Assembly (NCBI RefSeq): GCF_027532185.1
Contig: NZ_JAPZSV010000003.1
Span: forward strand, 806,001-870,000
Direction of reading: 5' to 3'
Source: Hylemonella sp.
GTDB lineage: Bacteria > Pseudomonadota > Gammaproteobacteria > Burkholderiales > Burkholderiaceae_C
DNA: 64,000 nucleotides
The position numbers and the translations under genes are program-made. Below the pieces are notes generated by a model. That model was not told the origin of the DNA, searched no databases, and saw only the letters and a list, made by a program, of their open reading frames with translations. This document shows positions 18,397 to 27,657 of the stretch, in pieces. Numbering within the stretch: position 1 is the stretch's first letter; every line of letters begins with the position of its first letter.

Positions 18397-19151
18397 CAAT
18401 GAAAAGCGTCCCAGACCAGCTTGATGCCAGTGAGCAGCAGGCCCAGGTAGATCAGGCGGTAGAACAGCTGGGGATCGATGCGCCGGGCCATGCGCACGCC
18501 CACCCACACGCCCACGGGCGCCAGCGGCAGCAGCACGATGGAGGTGGCCAGGTTGCGCCAGTCCAGCAGGCCCAGCCAGGCGTAGGGGACCCACTTGGAG
18601 AGGTTGATGAAGAAGAAGAACCAGGACAGCGTGGCCGCGAAGACGATGGGCCGCAGCTTGAGCGGCAGCACATAGGCCGAGACGGGTGGCCCGCCCGCGT
18701 GAGCGACGAAGCTGGTGAAGCCGCCGGCCGTGGTCAGCACGGCGCCCAGCCAGCGCGGCGGCGGCGCACTGTCGGCACGCGGCGGGAACAGCAGGCGCTG
18801 GGCCAGGAAGAGCAAGGTGAACACGCCCACGATGCCGGCCACGATGTTGGCCGCCAGCAGCTTGAACAGCAGGGTACCGATCAACGTGCCCAGCAGGCCC
18901 CAGGGCAACATGAACTTCAGCAGTCCGCGATCGAAATCCTTGCGCAGCGCGGCGATGCCCAGCAGGTCCATGAGCAGCAGCACGGGCATGAGGATGGCCG
19001 CAGCCTGGGGCACGGTGACGGCCAGCGCCATCATGGGCACGGCCAGCGAACCGAAACCGGCGCCGAAACCACTCTTGCTGATGCCCAGCAGCAGCACCGC
19101 GGGGACCGACACCAGATAGAAATAGGGGTCGGTGATGACGGGAAAACTCAA
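18396..19151 (-). CDS. Sulfite exporter TauE/SafE family protein
   Basis: GISKSGFGAGFGSLAVPMMALAV...GGFTSFVAHAGGPPVSAYVLPLKL. Confidence 0.9.
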   Translation of the reverse strand: MSFPVITDPYFYLVSVPAVLLLGISKSGFGAGFGSLAVPMMALAVTVPQAAAILMPVLLLMDLLGIAALRKDFDRGLLKFMLPWGLLGTLIGTLLFKLLAANIVAGIVGVFTLLFLAQRLLFPPRADSAPPPRWLGAVLTTAGGFTSFVAHAGGPPVSAYVLPLKLRPIVFAATLSWFFFFINLSKWVPYAWLGLLDWRNLATSIVLLPLAPVGVWVGVRMARRIDPQLFYRLIYLGLLLTGIKLVWDAFH

Positions 19152-19162
19152 GAGACGCTTTC

Positions 19163-19195
19163 TTCAGGCCCGCCCCGATGCAGAGCGGGCCTGAA
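19163..19195. terminator. Hairpin downstream of FMN reductase (possible terminator)
   Basis: TTCAGGCCCGC / GCGGGCCTGAA perfect 11-bp arms, no clear T-tract. Confidence 0.35.
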
Positions 19196-19226
19196 GTGTA
19201 AGAGACGGACGGGCGGTGCGCCGCCT

Positions 19227-19772
19227 TCAGCCCACGCGGGCCTTGAGGTTCTTCATGGCCACCAGCAGCTCGCTGATGACCTTGGCCGTGGCCTCGTCGG
19301 TGAGTTCACCCTCGGCATTGAACTTGCCGGCACAGTGATTGATGAAGACCTCGGGCTTGTTGACCACGAAGGCATTCATGAACACCATGACCTGGCGCAG
19401 GTGGTACTGCATGCGCGCCGTGCCCACCTGGCCGGGCGAGGCGCCCAGGATGCCCACGACCTTGCCGTCAAAGGGCGGCTCGGGCGGACGCGAAAGCCAG
19501 TCCAGCGTGTTCTTGAGCACGCCGGGGATGGAGAAGTTGTACTCCGGCGTGGCGATCAGCACGGCGTCGGCCGCGCGCACCTGGGCCTTGAGCGCGGTCA
19601 CCGCCGCAGGCTCACCGGCGAGGCGCACATCGTCGTTGTACAGGGGCACCTGCGAAATATCGGCGATGGCGAGCTCCACGCCGGCCGCCGCGCCGAGCTT
19701 CTGCGCCGCACGCAGCGCCAGGGTGTTGTAGGACGCCTTGCGCAGGCTGCCCGTGATACCGATAACTTTCAT
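19227..19772 (-). CDS. NADPH-dependent FMN reductase family protein
   Basis: MKVIGITGSLRKASYNTLALRAAQKL...VLIATPEYNFSIPGVLKNTLDWLSRP. Confidence 0.93.
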   Translation of the reverse strand: MKVIGITGSLRKASYNTLALRAAQKLGAAAGVELAIADISQVPLYNDDVRLAGEPAAVTALKAQVRAADAVLIATPEYNFSIPGVLKNTLDWLSRPPEPPFDGKVVGILGASPGQVGTARMQYHLRQVMVFMNAFVVNKPEVFINHCAGKFNAEGELTDEATAKVISELLVAMKNLKARVG

Positions 19773-19792
19773 GGTTTTTCCTTGGAACAGAA

Positions 19793-20785
19793 TCAATCAG
19801 CCTTGATGCCAATGTCGCGCACCAGCTTGGTCCAGCGCTCGACGTCGCGCTTGACCAGGGCCTTGGTCTGCGCGGCGTTGAGGTTGAGCGGCTTGCCGCC
19901 GCGACTGCGGAAATTCTCCTGCAATTCGGGCTGGGCGATGACCTTGGCCAGCTCGCTGCGCAGACGCTCCTGCACGGCGGCTGGCGTCTTGGCAGGCACG
20001 AAGTAGCCGAACCAGGACTCCAGGTCGAGCTGGGCCACGCCGCTTTCGAGGATGGTGGGCACATCCGGATGCATGGGGTTGCGCTCGGCGCCCGACAGGG
20101 CCAGGGCCTTGACCTTGCCGCCGTCCACCTGCGGGCGCGCCGTGGACGAGAGGTCGAAGAACAGGTCCACGCGCCCGCCCAGCATGTCCTGATAGGCAGC
20201 CTGCGCACCCTTGTAGGGGATGTGGGTGATGTCGACGCCCGCCAGGTGCCACAGCGCCGCGGCCAGCACGTGCTGACCCGAGCCGTTGCCGGCCGAGGCG
20301 TAGTTGAGCTTGCCCGGGTTGGCCTTGGCGTGGGCCACCACCTCCTGCAGCGAGTTGAAGGGCAGGTCCTTGCGCGCCATCAGCGTATAGCTGTAGCTCA
20401 CGGCCAGGCCCACGGGTTCGAAGTCGCGCAGGCTGTCGTAGGACAGCTTGTCGTACAGGCCCATGTTGAGCGCGATGTTGGAGACCGAGCCCATGAGCAG
20501 GGTGTAGCCATCGGGGTCGGCCTTGGCGGCTGCATCGGTGCCGACCAGGGTGCCGGAGCCCGGCTTGTTTTCGACCACCACGCTCTGGCCGATCTGCTTG
20601 CTAAGTCGGTCGCCGAGCGCACGCGCCACGAAATCGAAGCCGCCGCCCGGCGGCTGCGGCACGATGACGCGCAGCGGACGGCTGGGCCAGGCCTGGGCCC
20701 CGGCCATTGGCGCCAGGCCGCCCAGGGCCAGGGCGGGGATGGCCTGCACGAGCTGTCGTCGCTTCAGGGATAGGATGTTGTTCAT
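19793..20785 (-). CDS. Bug-family periplasmic substrate-binding protein
   Basis: AQAWPSRPLRVIVPQPPGGGFDFVARALGDRLSKQIGQSVVVENKPGSGTLVGTDAAAKA. Confidence 0.92.
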   Translation of the reverse strand: MNNILSLKRRQLVQAIPALALGGLAPMAGAQAWPSRPLRVIVPQPPGGGFDFVARALGDRLSKQIGQSVVVENKPGSGTLVGTDAAAKADPDGYTLLMGSVSNIALNMGLYDKLSYDSLRDFEPVGLAVSYSYTLMARKDLPFNSLQEVVAHAKANPGKLNYASAGNGSGQHVLAAALWHLAGVDITHIPYKGAQAAYQDMLGGRVDLFFDLSSTARPQVDGGKVKALALSGAERNPMHPDVPTILESGVAQLDLESWFGYFVPAKTPAAVQERLRSELAKVIAQPELQENFRSRGGKPLNLNAAQTKALVKRDVERWTKLVRDIGIKAD

Positions 20786-20816
20786 GCTTGTCTCCTCGTT
20801 TTGAAACTCCTGGGTC

Positions 20817-21434
20817 TCAGCGCTCCAGCGGCCCACCGGCCAGCCAGCGCGCGCCGCGCTTGTAGAGCTCGTCCACCACCGGCCCCTTGAGCATGGGCAT
20901 GTCCATCTTCACCGTGTAGCCGATGCGGGTCTGGATGTAGGCGAGATGCCGGTAGCCCTCGGGGAAGGTGGCCAGGGCCTTTTGATCAAGCTTGAGCACA
21001 GCGGTGGAGTCCACCGGGTCGATGCGGTCCTTCTCGTAGATGGGCTGGCGATGGATCAGCTTCCACTCGCCGTTGTGGCGGGTGACGAAGTCGTAGAAGC
21101 GGCCGGTGCAGACCACGTCGCAGAGCACGGGGCCGTCGGCGCCCTCGACCATGCCGCGCTGCGAGATGGTCATCTTGGTCTGGGCAATCGCGCGGTCTCC
21201 CACCACCTCGATGGCCGAGCCGCCGAGGAAATGCAGGATGCTCACGCCCTTGGCCCAGCCCTCCTTGGTGACGCGGATGAATTCGGCGAACGGGCCCTGG
21301 AACCAGGTGGCCATCATCACGCCCTCGGGATGCCAGACGGTGGCGAAACGCTCCCAGTCTCCCGCGTCGCGCCAGACGGCCCAGCGCTCCACCATCTGGC
21401 GGATCTGGAGTTCGTCGTTGAATGTGCCGTTCAT
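20817..21434 (-). CDS. SnoaL-like/NTF2-fold protein
   Basis: IRQMVERWAVWRDAGDWERFATVWHPEGVMMATWF...GRFYDFVTRHNGEWKLIHRQPIYEKDRIDPVD. Confidence 0.75.
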   Translation of the reverse strand: MNGTFNDELQIRQMVERWAVWRDAGDWERFATVWHPEGVMMATWFQGPFAEFIRVTKEGWAKGVSILHFLGGSAIEVVGDRAIAQTKMTISQRGMVEGADGPVLCDVVCTGRFYDFVTRHNGEWKLIHRQPIYEKDRIDPVDSTAVLKLDQKALATFPEGYRHLAYIQTRIGYTVKMDMPMLKGPVVDELYKRGARWLAGGPLER

Positions 21435-21463
21435 GCTTCTTCCTTCTGGATCAAAGATAAAAA

Positions 21464-21778
21464 TCAGGGGGCTGCGTAGTCGACCTGGTGGCGCGCAATG
21501 CGCAGGTCGGCCACCTCGCGCTTCACGCGCAGATGCTCGGGATGCTCGGCGTAGGCGTCGAGCGCGGCCTGGCTTTCGAATTCGCTGTAGAGCACCACAT
21601 CGCAGGCGTAATCGATGCGACTGCTGTCCACGCCGATCTCCAGATGCAGCAGGCCGGGGATGCGGCCACGCAGACTCTCGAAGCTGCGCTTGAGGCGATC
21701 GACGCCCTGCGCCTTCTCGGCCGGCGTCGCGCCGCGCACGTTCCACATGACGATGTGCTTGATCATGGTCTCCGTCAT
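21464..21778 (-). CDS. Dabb (stress-responsive A/B barrel) family protein
   Basis: MIKHIVMWNVRGATPAEKAQGVDRLKRSFESLRGRIPGLLHLEIGVD. Confidence 0.88.
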   Translation of the reverse strand: MTETMIKHIVMWNVRGATPAEKAQGVDRLKRSFESLRGRIPGLLHLEIGVDSSRIDYACDVVLYSEFESQAALDAYAEHPEHLRVKREVADLRIARHQVDYAAP

Positions 21779-21779
21779 C

Positions 21780-22085
21780 TCAGGCGGCAGGCGGAAAGCC
21801 GGCCTTCTGCGGCCAGAGATTGGCGAAGGCATGGACGGTAGTGCTGGCGTAGAGCCCGGCCCGGGTGAAGGGCTCCTCGGCCAGCCAGGCGTGTGCCGCG
21901 TCGCGGCTGGGGAAATCGATCACCAGCAGACTGCCCAGCATGGTCTGGCCGTCGTCGTGGGTGAAGGGGCCAGCAAAGGCGATGCGATCGGCCATGGCGC
22001 CAAGGTAGGCCTTGTGCTCGGGGCGCACGCGCTGACGCAGCGCGCCATGGTCCGGCTTGTCGATCAGGATGAAGGCGAACAGCAT
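21780..22085 (-). CDS. YciI family protein
   Basis: FAGPFTHDDGQTMLGSLLVIDFPSRDAAHAWLAEEPFTRAGLYASTTVHAF. Confidence 0.9.
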   Translation of the reverse strand: MLFAFILIDKPDHGALRQRVRPEHKAYLGAMADRIAFAGPFTHDDGQTMLGSLLVIDFPSRDAAHAWLAEEPFTRAGLYASTTVHAFANLWPQKAGFPPAA

Positions 22086-22095
22086 GTCGAAGTCC

Positions 22096-23415
22096 TCAGA
22101 GATAGGCCAGCCAGGTGGACAGCGCAGGGAAGGCGATCAGCAAGCCGAGAATCGCGGTCATGGCCAGCACGAAGGGGAAAGCCCCCGCGAAGATGTCGCG
22201 GATGGTGATGCGGGAATCGTTCAGCGCGGACTTAACGGTGTAGACCGAAACGCCGAAAGGCGGGGTCAGCAGGCCGATCTCCACCGCCACCACGGTGATC
22301 ACCCCGAACCAGACGATGTCCATGCCGAAGCTGCGGGCGATCGGCAGCACGATGGGCAGCATGATCAGCATGATGGACACCGAGTCGATGATGCAGCCCA
22401 TGGCGATCACGATCGCGAGGTAGGCCACCAGAAAGCCGTAAGGCCCCCAGCCCAAGGCCGTGATGCCCTCGGTCACCGCCGCGGGCATGCCGGTCAATGC
22501 CAGCATGCGGCTGTAAAGCATGGCCGAGATGATGAGAAAGAGCACCGAGACCGAGACATAACCGGTCTCGGTGAGCACGTTCCAGAGCTTCTTCCAGTCG
22601 AGCCGGCGGCGCAGCAGCGCGATGACCAGCGCACCGGCCGCGCCCACGGCACCGGCCTCGGTGGGGGTGAACAGGCCGCCGTAAAGGCCACCGAGCACCA
22701 GGGTGATGAGCAGCAGGATGGGCAGGAACTTGCGCGTGGCGCTGCGCCAGGTCTCGTGGTGGCCGTCCGTGCGGGTAATGTCGGCCGGGTTCTGCATGAT
22801 CATGCCCGGGCGCAGATAGGCCATGCCGACGATGAGCAGGCCGAAGCCCGTGGCCAGCACGATGCCCGGGATGATGCCGGCGATGAACATGCGCCCCACC
22901 GATTCCTCGGCCAGCACGCCGTAGATGATCATCAGCAGCGAAGGGGGGATCAGCATGCCGAGCACCGAGGAGCCGGCGACCACGCCGACCGCGAAGCGCC
23001 GCGTGTAGCCGTGGCGGATCATCTCGGGCACGGCCACCTTGGTGAAGACCGAGGCCGACGCGATAGAAATACCGGTGATGGCGGCAAAGACCGCATTGGC
23101 GCCCACCGTCGCCAGGCCCAGGCCGCCGCGGATGCGGCGCATGAGCCACTGAAAGACGTCGAAGGTGTCGCGCCCTACCCCACTCACGCTGACCAGCATG
23201 CCCATGAGCACGAAGAGCGGGATCACGCCGAAGAGGTAGTCGCGAATCGCGTCGTTGGCCGAGGCCGCGACAAAGCGCGCGGCCACATCCGGCGACTTGA
23301 TCAGTGCCACGCTGACGAAGGACGTGACGATGAGTGCCACGCCGATGTGCATGCCGAAGTAGATGCCCGCGAGCATCAGCACGATGGCCAACAGGCCGAT
23401 CTGGAGATCAGTCAC
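22096..23415 (-). CDS. TRAP transporter large permease (DctM-like)
   Basis: Polytopic; GIPLFVLMG-like VIPLFVLMGMLVS...GSSVLGMLIPPSLLMIIYGVLAEESVGRMFIAGIIPG. Confidence 0.93.
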   Translation of the reverse strand: MTDLQIGLLAIVLMLAGIYFGMHIGVALIVTSFVSVALIKSPDVAARFVAASANDAIRDYLFGVIPLFVLMGMLVSVSGVGRDTFDVFQWLMRRIRGGLGLATVGANAVFAAITGISIASASVFTKVAVPEMIRHGYTRRFAVGVVAGSSVLGMLIPPSLLMIIYGVLAEESVGRMFIAGIIPGIVLATGFGLLIVGMAYLRPGMIMQNPADITRTDGHHETWRSATRKFLPILLLITLVLGGLYGGLFTPTEAGAVGAAGALVIALLRRRLDWKKLWNVLTETGYVSVSVLFLIISAMLYSRMLALTGMPAAVTEGITALGWGPYGFLVAYLAIVIAMGCIIDSVSIMLIMLPIVLPIARSFGMDIVWFGVITVVAVEIGLLTPPFGVSVYTVKSALNDSRITIRDIFAGAFPFVLAMTAILGLLIAFPALSTWLAYL

Positions 23416-23956
23416 CGGACGACTCCTTCAGGTCCTGGACGGCCAGCAGCACGTACTGCACGGCCGCCAGCGCGGCACCCAACAGCACCACGGCCCGCAT
23501 GGGCCAGGTCGGGAAGGTGAAGACGCCCTCCACACCCAGGTACTCCTGATCGGTCCAGGCGCGCGCCAGCGGCTTCCAGGTGGCATAGGCGATGACGCCG
23601 CAGGCGAACACTCCCGCAAGCGAGAACAGGGCCCGCAGGCGCCGGCCGGCACGTGGGCGGCGCGCGATGTAAGGATCGATGAAGAGATCGGCGCGCGACA
23701 TGCGACCGTGGCGCAGCGTGGCCGGCAGCTGTAGGAAGACGATGATGACAATGCTCGTGGCCACGAGTTCGGCCACGCCGTCGATCGGGCGGTTGGCCAG
23801 ATCGCGCAGCAGCACGTCGGCACACATCAGCAGCATGACGGCGCCGATCAGCACCGAACCCGCGGCGTTGAGCGCGTCAACCAGCCGGCCAAACCAGCTG
23901 TCGGGCGCGGACGGCGACGGAGCGGACTCAAGGTCCGTGTTGGCTTCGTAGGACAA
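23408..23956 (-). CDS. TRAP transporter small permease (DctQ-like)
   Basis: Four TM helices; IGAVMLLMCADVLLRDLANRPIDGVAELVATSIVIIVFLQLPATLRHGRM. Confidence 0.88.
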   Translation of the reverse strand: MSYEANTDLESAPSPSAPDSWFGRLVDALNAAGSVLIGAVMLLMCADVLLRDLANRPIDGVAELVATSIVIIVFLQLPATLRHGRMSRADLFIDPYIARRPRAGRRLRALFSLAGVFACGVIAYATWKPLARAWTDQEYLGVEGVFTFPTWPMRAVVLLGAALAAVQYVLLAVQDLKESSGD

Positions 23957-23997
23957 GAAAAACCTCAGTGAATGCAGGCTAAGCAGCGACCTTGTTC

Positions 23998-24090
23998 AGG
24001 GACGCCGCGGAACCGGCTTCGCCGGGCCGCTGGGGTCGCCCCCTTGAGGGGGGTGGCGCAGCGACCGCAGGGAGCGAAGCCTGGGGGTGT
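23998..24090 (-). repeat. Dispersed repeat family B, copy 1 (between dctP-like and dctQ-like genes)
   Basis: gacgccgcggaaccggcttcgccgggccgctggggtcgcccccttgaggggggtggcgcagcgaccgcagggagcgaagcctgggggtgt; matches 58961-59055. Confidence 0.85.
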
Positions 24091-25185
24091 TCACAACTCT
24101 TTATCCCAGTCACGCGCGGGCTTGACGCCGCGCTTGCGCAACTCGTTCATGTAGGTGCTCACGATGTCCTTGGCCGGGCCCTTGGAGGCATTGGCCTTGA
24201 CCCAGTCGGCCGCCAGGTTGGGCATGGTCTTGACCCAGTTGGCGCGCTCGGCAGGGCTGAGCTCGCTGATCTTCACCGGCACGGCCTGCTTGGCACCGAC
24301 CTCGGCCATGGTCTTGAGCGCGCCCTCGTAGCGCTGCATCAGCGTCTCGCCCAGCGCGCGCGAGTACTCCTTGCCCACGTCCTTGACGATCTTCTGCACC
24401 TCGGGCGGCAGCTTGGCATAGCTGTCCTTGTTCATGGCCATGCCACCGATGTAGAGCGCGCCGATGTTGACCTTGGTGACGTAGGGCGCCACCTCGTAGA
24501 TCTTGTTGGGCAGGATGCCGGTGGAGATGGATACCGTGCCGTCGGACACACCGCTCTGGATGTCGGTGTAGTAGCTGGTCAGCGAGCCGTCCACGGGCAC
24601 AGCCCCCGAGCCCTTGAGCCACAGCCCGATGGAGCCGGGGGCGGAAATCTTGCGCCCTTTGAGGTCGGCGTAGGCGTTGACCGGCGTCTTGGTGAAGAGG
24701 TGGTAGGTGTCCACGCCGGTGGCGCCGAGGAAGACCATGTTGTTGCGGTCCCACTCGCGCTTGAGCGCGGGCACGTTCTCGTTCATCTCGTTGGCCACGT
24801 CCAGGATGACGCGCACATCGTCCGTGGTGAAGGGCGTCACGGTGCCGAACTGCGAGAGCGGCATCTTGGCGGCTTCCAGGTTGTGGAAGACCCAGCCGAT
24901 GTCGGTCACGCCCTGCTCCACGCTGGTCAGCGTGGCGTTCATCTTGTAGAGCTGGCCGCCATAGGCCTCTCGCCACTCGATCTTGTAGCCCTTGCCCAGG
25001 GCCTCGACGCGCTTGTTGACCTCGGGCACGAAGAGCGTGCTCATCAGTCCCACCCAGGGCAGCACCACGGGGTGGCTCGACGCGATGGTCAGCTTGAAGG
25101 TCTGCTGGGCCTGCGCCGGCATGAGCGCCGTGGCAGCCAGGGCGGCGGCGCACAGGGCGCCCTTGATCATCTGTCGCTTCTGCAT
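24091..25185 (-). CDS. TRAP transporter substrate-binding protein (DctP-like)
   Basis: MQKRQMIKGALCAAALAATALMPAQAQQTFKLTIASSHPVVLPWVGLMSTLFVPEVNKR. Confidence 0.9.
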   Translation of the reverse strand: MQKRQMIKGALCAAALAATALMPAQAQQTFKLTIASSHPVVLPWVGLMSTLFVPEVNKRVEALGKGYKIEWREAYGGQLYKMNATLTSVEQGVTDIGWVFHNLEAAKMPLSQFGTVTPFTTDDVRVILDVANEMNENVPALKREWDRNNMVFLGATGVDTYHLFTKTPVNAYADLKGRKISAPGSIGLWLKGSGAVPVDGSLTSYYTDIQSGVSDGTVSISTGILPNKIYEVAPYVTKVNIGALYIGGMAMNKDSYAKLPPEVQKIVKDVGKEYSRALGETLMQRYEGALKTMAEVGAKQAVPVKISELSPAERANWVKTMPNLAADWVKANASKGPAKDIVSTYMNELRKRGVKPARDWDKEL

Positions 25186-25235
25186 GTCTGTCTCCTCGGT
25201 GGTAGTTTGGGTCGCGATCGCTCTGTGGCGATCTC

Positions 25236-26066
25236 TCACTTCTTCGGGTTGAGCACGAAATCGAACGCCAGCAGCCAGCTCCTGTCGGCCTGTTGCACCC
25301 AGTCGGCCACCAGGGACTGGCGTACGCCGAACACGGCGTCCGAGTCCAGGTAGGGGTCGCCGTCGCGGAAGACATGGGTGATCAGGGTCTCGTAGCCCTC
25401 GGCCTTGATCATGAAATGCAGGTGGGCCGGGCGCCAGGGATGGTTTTGGCTGGCGCGCAGCATCTCGCCCACCGGACCGTCGGTGGGAATGGGGTAAGCC
25501 TCGGCCACGATGGTGCGGAAGTCGAAGCTGCCATCGGCACGGGCCTGCAGCACACCGCGCGCCTGTGGATGGGCCAGCTCGGCGTACTGCACGTCGTAGT
25601 TGCCATCGGCGTCAGCCTGCCAGACCTCGATGGTCGCGTGCGGCACGGGTTTGCCATCGAGGCCGCGTACGGTGCCGCGCACCACGCAGGGCTGGCCGCT
25701 GGCGCCGTTGGCCACGTCGTCGCCGTTCTGGTACTTCGGCGCGCCCTCCACATAGAAGGGCCCGAACACCGTGGCCTCGGTGCAGCCGGCCGGCTTCTTG
25801 TTGTTCATGGCCACGGTCAGCATGGACAGGCCCAGGGTGTCGGACAGCAGGATGAACTCCTGCCGCTTGTCATCGCACATATGGCCCGTGCGCGTGAGGA
25901 AGTCGATGCCCTGGAACCACTCGGCCTCGGTGAGCTGGGTCTCGCGTGCAAACGCGTGCAGATGCTGGATCAGGCTGGTCAGGATTTCCTTGAGTCGGGG
26001 ATCGGGCGTCTTCGAGAAACGCTCGATCACGGCCTGGGTGATGGTGTCCTCGTTGAGGTTGCGCAT
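25236..26066 (-). CDS. Intradiol ring-cleavage dioxygenase, hydroxyquinol 1,2-dioxygenase-like
   Basis: GPFYVEGAPKYQNGDDVANGASGQPCVVRGTVRGLDGKPVPHATIEVWQADADGNYDVQYAE...HPWRPAHLHFMIKAEGYETLITHVFRDGDPYLDSDAVFGVR. Confidence 0.88.
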   Translation of the reverse strand: MRNLNEDTITQAVIERFSKTPDPRLKEILTSLIQHLHAFARETQLTEAEWFQGIDFLTRTGHMCDDKRQEFILLSDTLGLSMLTVAMNNKKPAGCTEATVFGPFYVEGAPKYQNGDDVANGASGQPCVVRGTVRGLDGKPVPHATIEVWQADADGNYDVQYAELAHPQARGVLQARADGSFDFRTIVAEAYPIPTDGPVGEMLRASQNHPWRPAHLHFMIKAEGYETLITHVFRDGDPYLDSDAVFGVRQSLVADWVQQADRSWLLAFDFVLNPKK

Positions 26067-26200
26067 GCGCGGGTCTCCTGCGGGTTCTCTCTATCGGCTG
26101 GACTGTAAAAGTCCCCGACAATTTGGGGAAGCGCGCTGCCGCAAATGACTTTTCCGCGCAGCGAAATAAACCCGGGCTACAGTGCCGGGCAGGAGACCCC

Positions 26201-27130
26201 GTGGACCGCTTCGCAGAAATCCAGCTCTTTGTTCAGGTGGCCGAGACCGGCAGCCTGAGCCGTGCGGCCGAAGCGCTGGGTCTGTCCAATGCCGCCGCCA
26301 GCCGCCACCTGCAGGCGCTGGAAGACCGCCTGGCCGCACGCCTGGTGGAGCGCAACACGCGTCGCCTTTTTCTGACCGACACCGGCCAGGAATTCTTCAG
26401 CCGCGCCAAGACTCTGCTGGCCGACCTCCAGGACGCCGAAGACGCCGTCAACGCGAGCACGCTCAACCCCACGGGCACGCTGCGCATCACGGCCTCGCTG
26501 TCCTTTTCCATGCAGCACATCGCGCCCTTGCTGCGCGAGTACACGCAGCGCTACCCCAATGTCAGCGTGCACGTGGAGGCGGCCAACCGCTACCTGGACA
26601 TCATCGACAACAACATCGACGTGGCCATCCGCACGCGCGAGTTCGAGCCGGACTCCAACATCACCGTGCGGCGACTGGGCGCCACGCGCCGCATCCTGGT
26701 CGCCGCGCCGCGCTACCTGGCCCGCCACGGTCGGCCGAAGACGCTGGAAGACCTGCTGCAGCATCAGCTGCTGATCTACACCCACGCCAACAACCCCAAC
26801 GAGCTGCGTTTCACCCGGGAGGGCGAAACCACCAGCTTGCAGGTCAAGGGCCTGCTCGAATCGAACGACGGCCAGATCCTGCGCGCGGCGGCGCTCGACG
26901 GCCTGGGCATCCTGGTGCAGCCCACCTACATCGTCTACGAGGACATGGTGGCCGGCCGGCTGGTGCCCGTGCTCGACGACTGGGACCTGCCGCGCCTGAC
27001 CATCAATCTCGCCTACCCCAGCCGCAAGCACCTGTCGGCCAAGGTCCGCACCTTCATCGACTTCATGGCCGAGCATTTCTTGCGCATGAACTACGAGCAG
27101 AAGTGGACCGGGCGTTTCGGCGTGAACTGA
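26201..27130 (+). CDS. LysR family transcriptional regulator
   Basis: VDRFAEIQLFVQVAETGSLSRAAEALGLSNAAASRHLQALEDRLAARLVERNTRRLFLTDTG; GTG start; divergent from the dioxygenase. Confidence 0.9.
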   Translation: MDRFAEIQLFVQVAETGSLSRAAEALGLSNAAASRHLQALEDRLAARLVERNTRRLFLTDTGQEFFSRAKTLLADLQDAEDAVNASTLNPTGTLRITASLSFSMQHIAPLLREYTQRYPNVSVHVEAANRYLDIIDNNIDVAIRTREFEPDSNITVRRLGATRRILVAAPRYLARHGRPKTLEDLLQHQLLIYTHANNPNELRFTREGETTSLQVKGLLESNDGQILRAAALDGLGILVQPTYIVYEDMVAGRLVPVLDDWDLPRLTINLAYPSRKHLSAKVRTFIDFMAEHFLRMNYEQKWTGRFGVN

Positions 27131-27133
27131 GTC

Positions 27134-27622
27134 CTACGGGGCCCCGATCGACTGGACGCCATCGGCATAGGTCGCCAACGGCCCATAGAGGGCCTGCGCG
27201 GCCGGCTCACCGATCTCGCGGACCAGCTCGCGCTCGGCCTTGCGCAAGGCCTTGCCGAAATCGGCGAGCCACAAGCGTCCCTGCGCGGTGAAACGCACCA
27301 CGCGCGCACGGGCATCGGCCGGATCGGCCACCCGCAGCACCAGGCCCAGCTGCTCGCACTGGTCAATCAGTTCGGTCATGGCGGCATTGGTCATGCGCGC
27401 ACGACGGGCCAGCTCGGTGATGCGCGTGCCCTCCAGATCCAGGTGGCGGGTCAGATTCACGTGCGACAGCCGGGTGCCCGTGTGGCCGGCCTGCTCCATC
27501 AAGGCCAGCACCCGGGTCTCGAAACGGATCAGGGCGTTGCCGAGGATGCGACCCGCGTTGTGCAGACGCCAGCCGTCGGGGGCGGTCTTGCGGACAGCCG
27601 ATGTCTTTTTCGCTACACTCAC
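27134..27622 (-). CDS. MarR family transcriptional regulator
   Basis: LSHVNLTRHLDLEGTRITELARRARMTNAAMTELIDQCEQLGLVLRVADPADARARVVRFTAQG. Confidence 0.85.
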   Translation of the reverse strand: MSVAKKTSAVRKTAPDGWRLHNAGRILGNALIRFETRVLALMEQAGHTGTRLSHVNLTRHLDLEGTRITELARRARMTNAAMTELIDQCEQLGLVLRVADPADARARVVRFTAQGRLWLADFGKALRKAERELVREIGEPAAQALYGPLATYADGVQSIGAP

Positions 27623-27657
27623 AATACTTTGGCTACCTAACTAAATAGGGATAGGCG

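Noticed and set aside
22057-23520. 487-aa plus-strand ORF
   Set aside because: Antisense shadow of the TRAP large permease; extreme His/Asp/Gly content.
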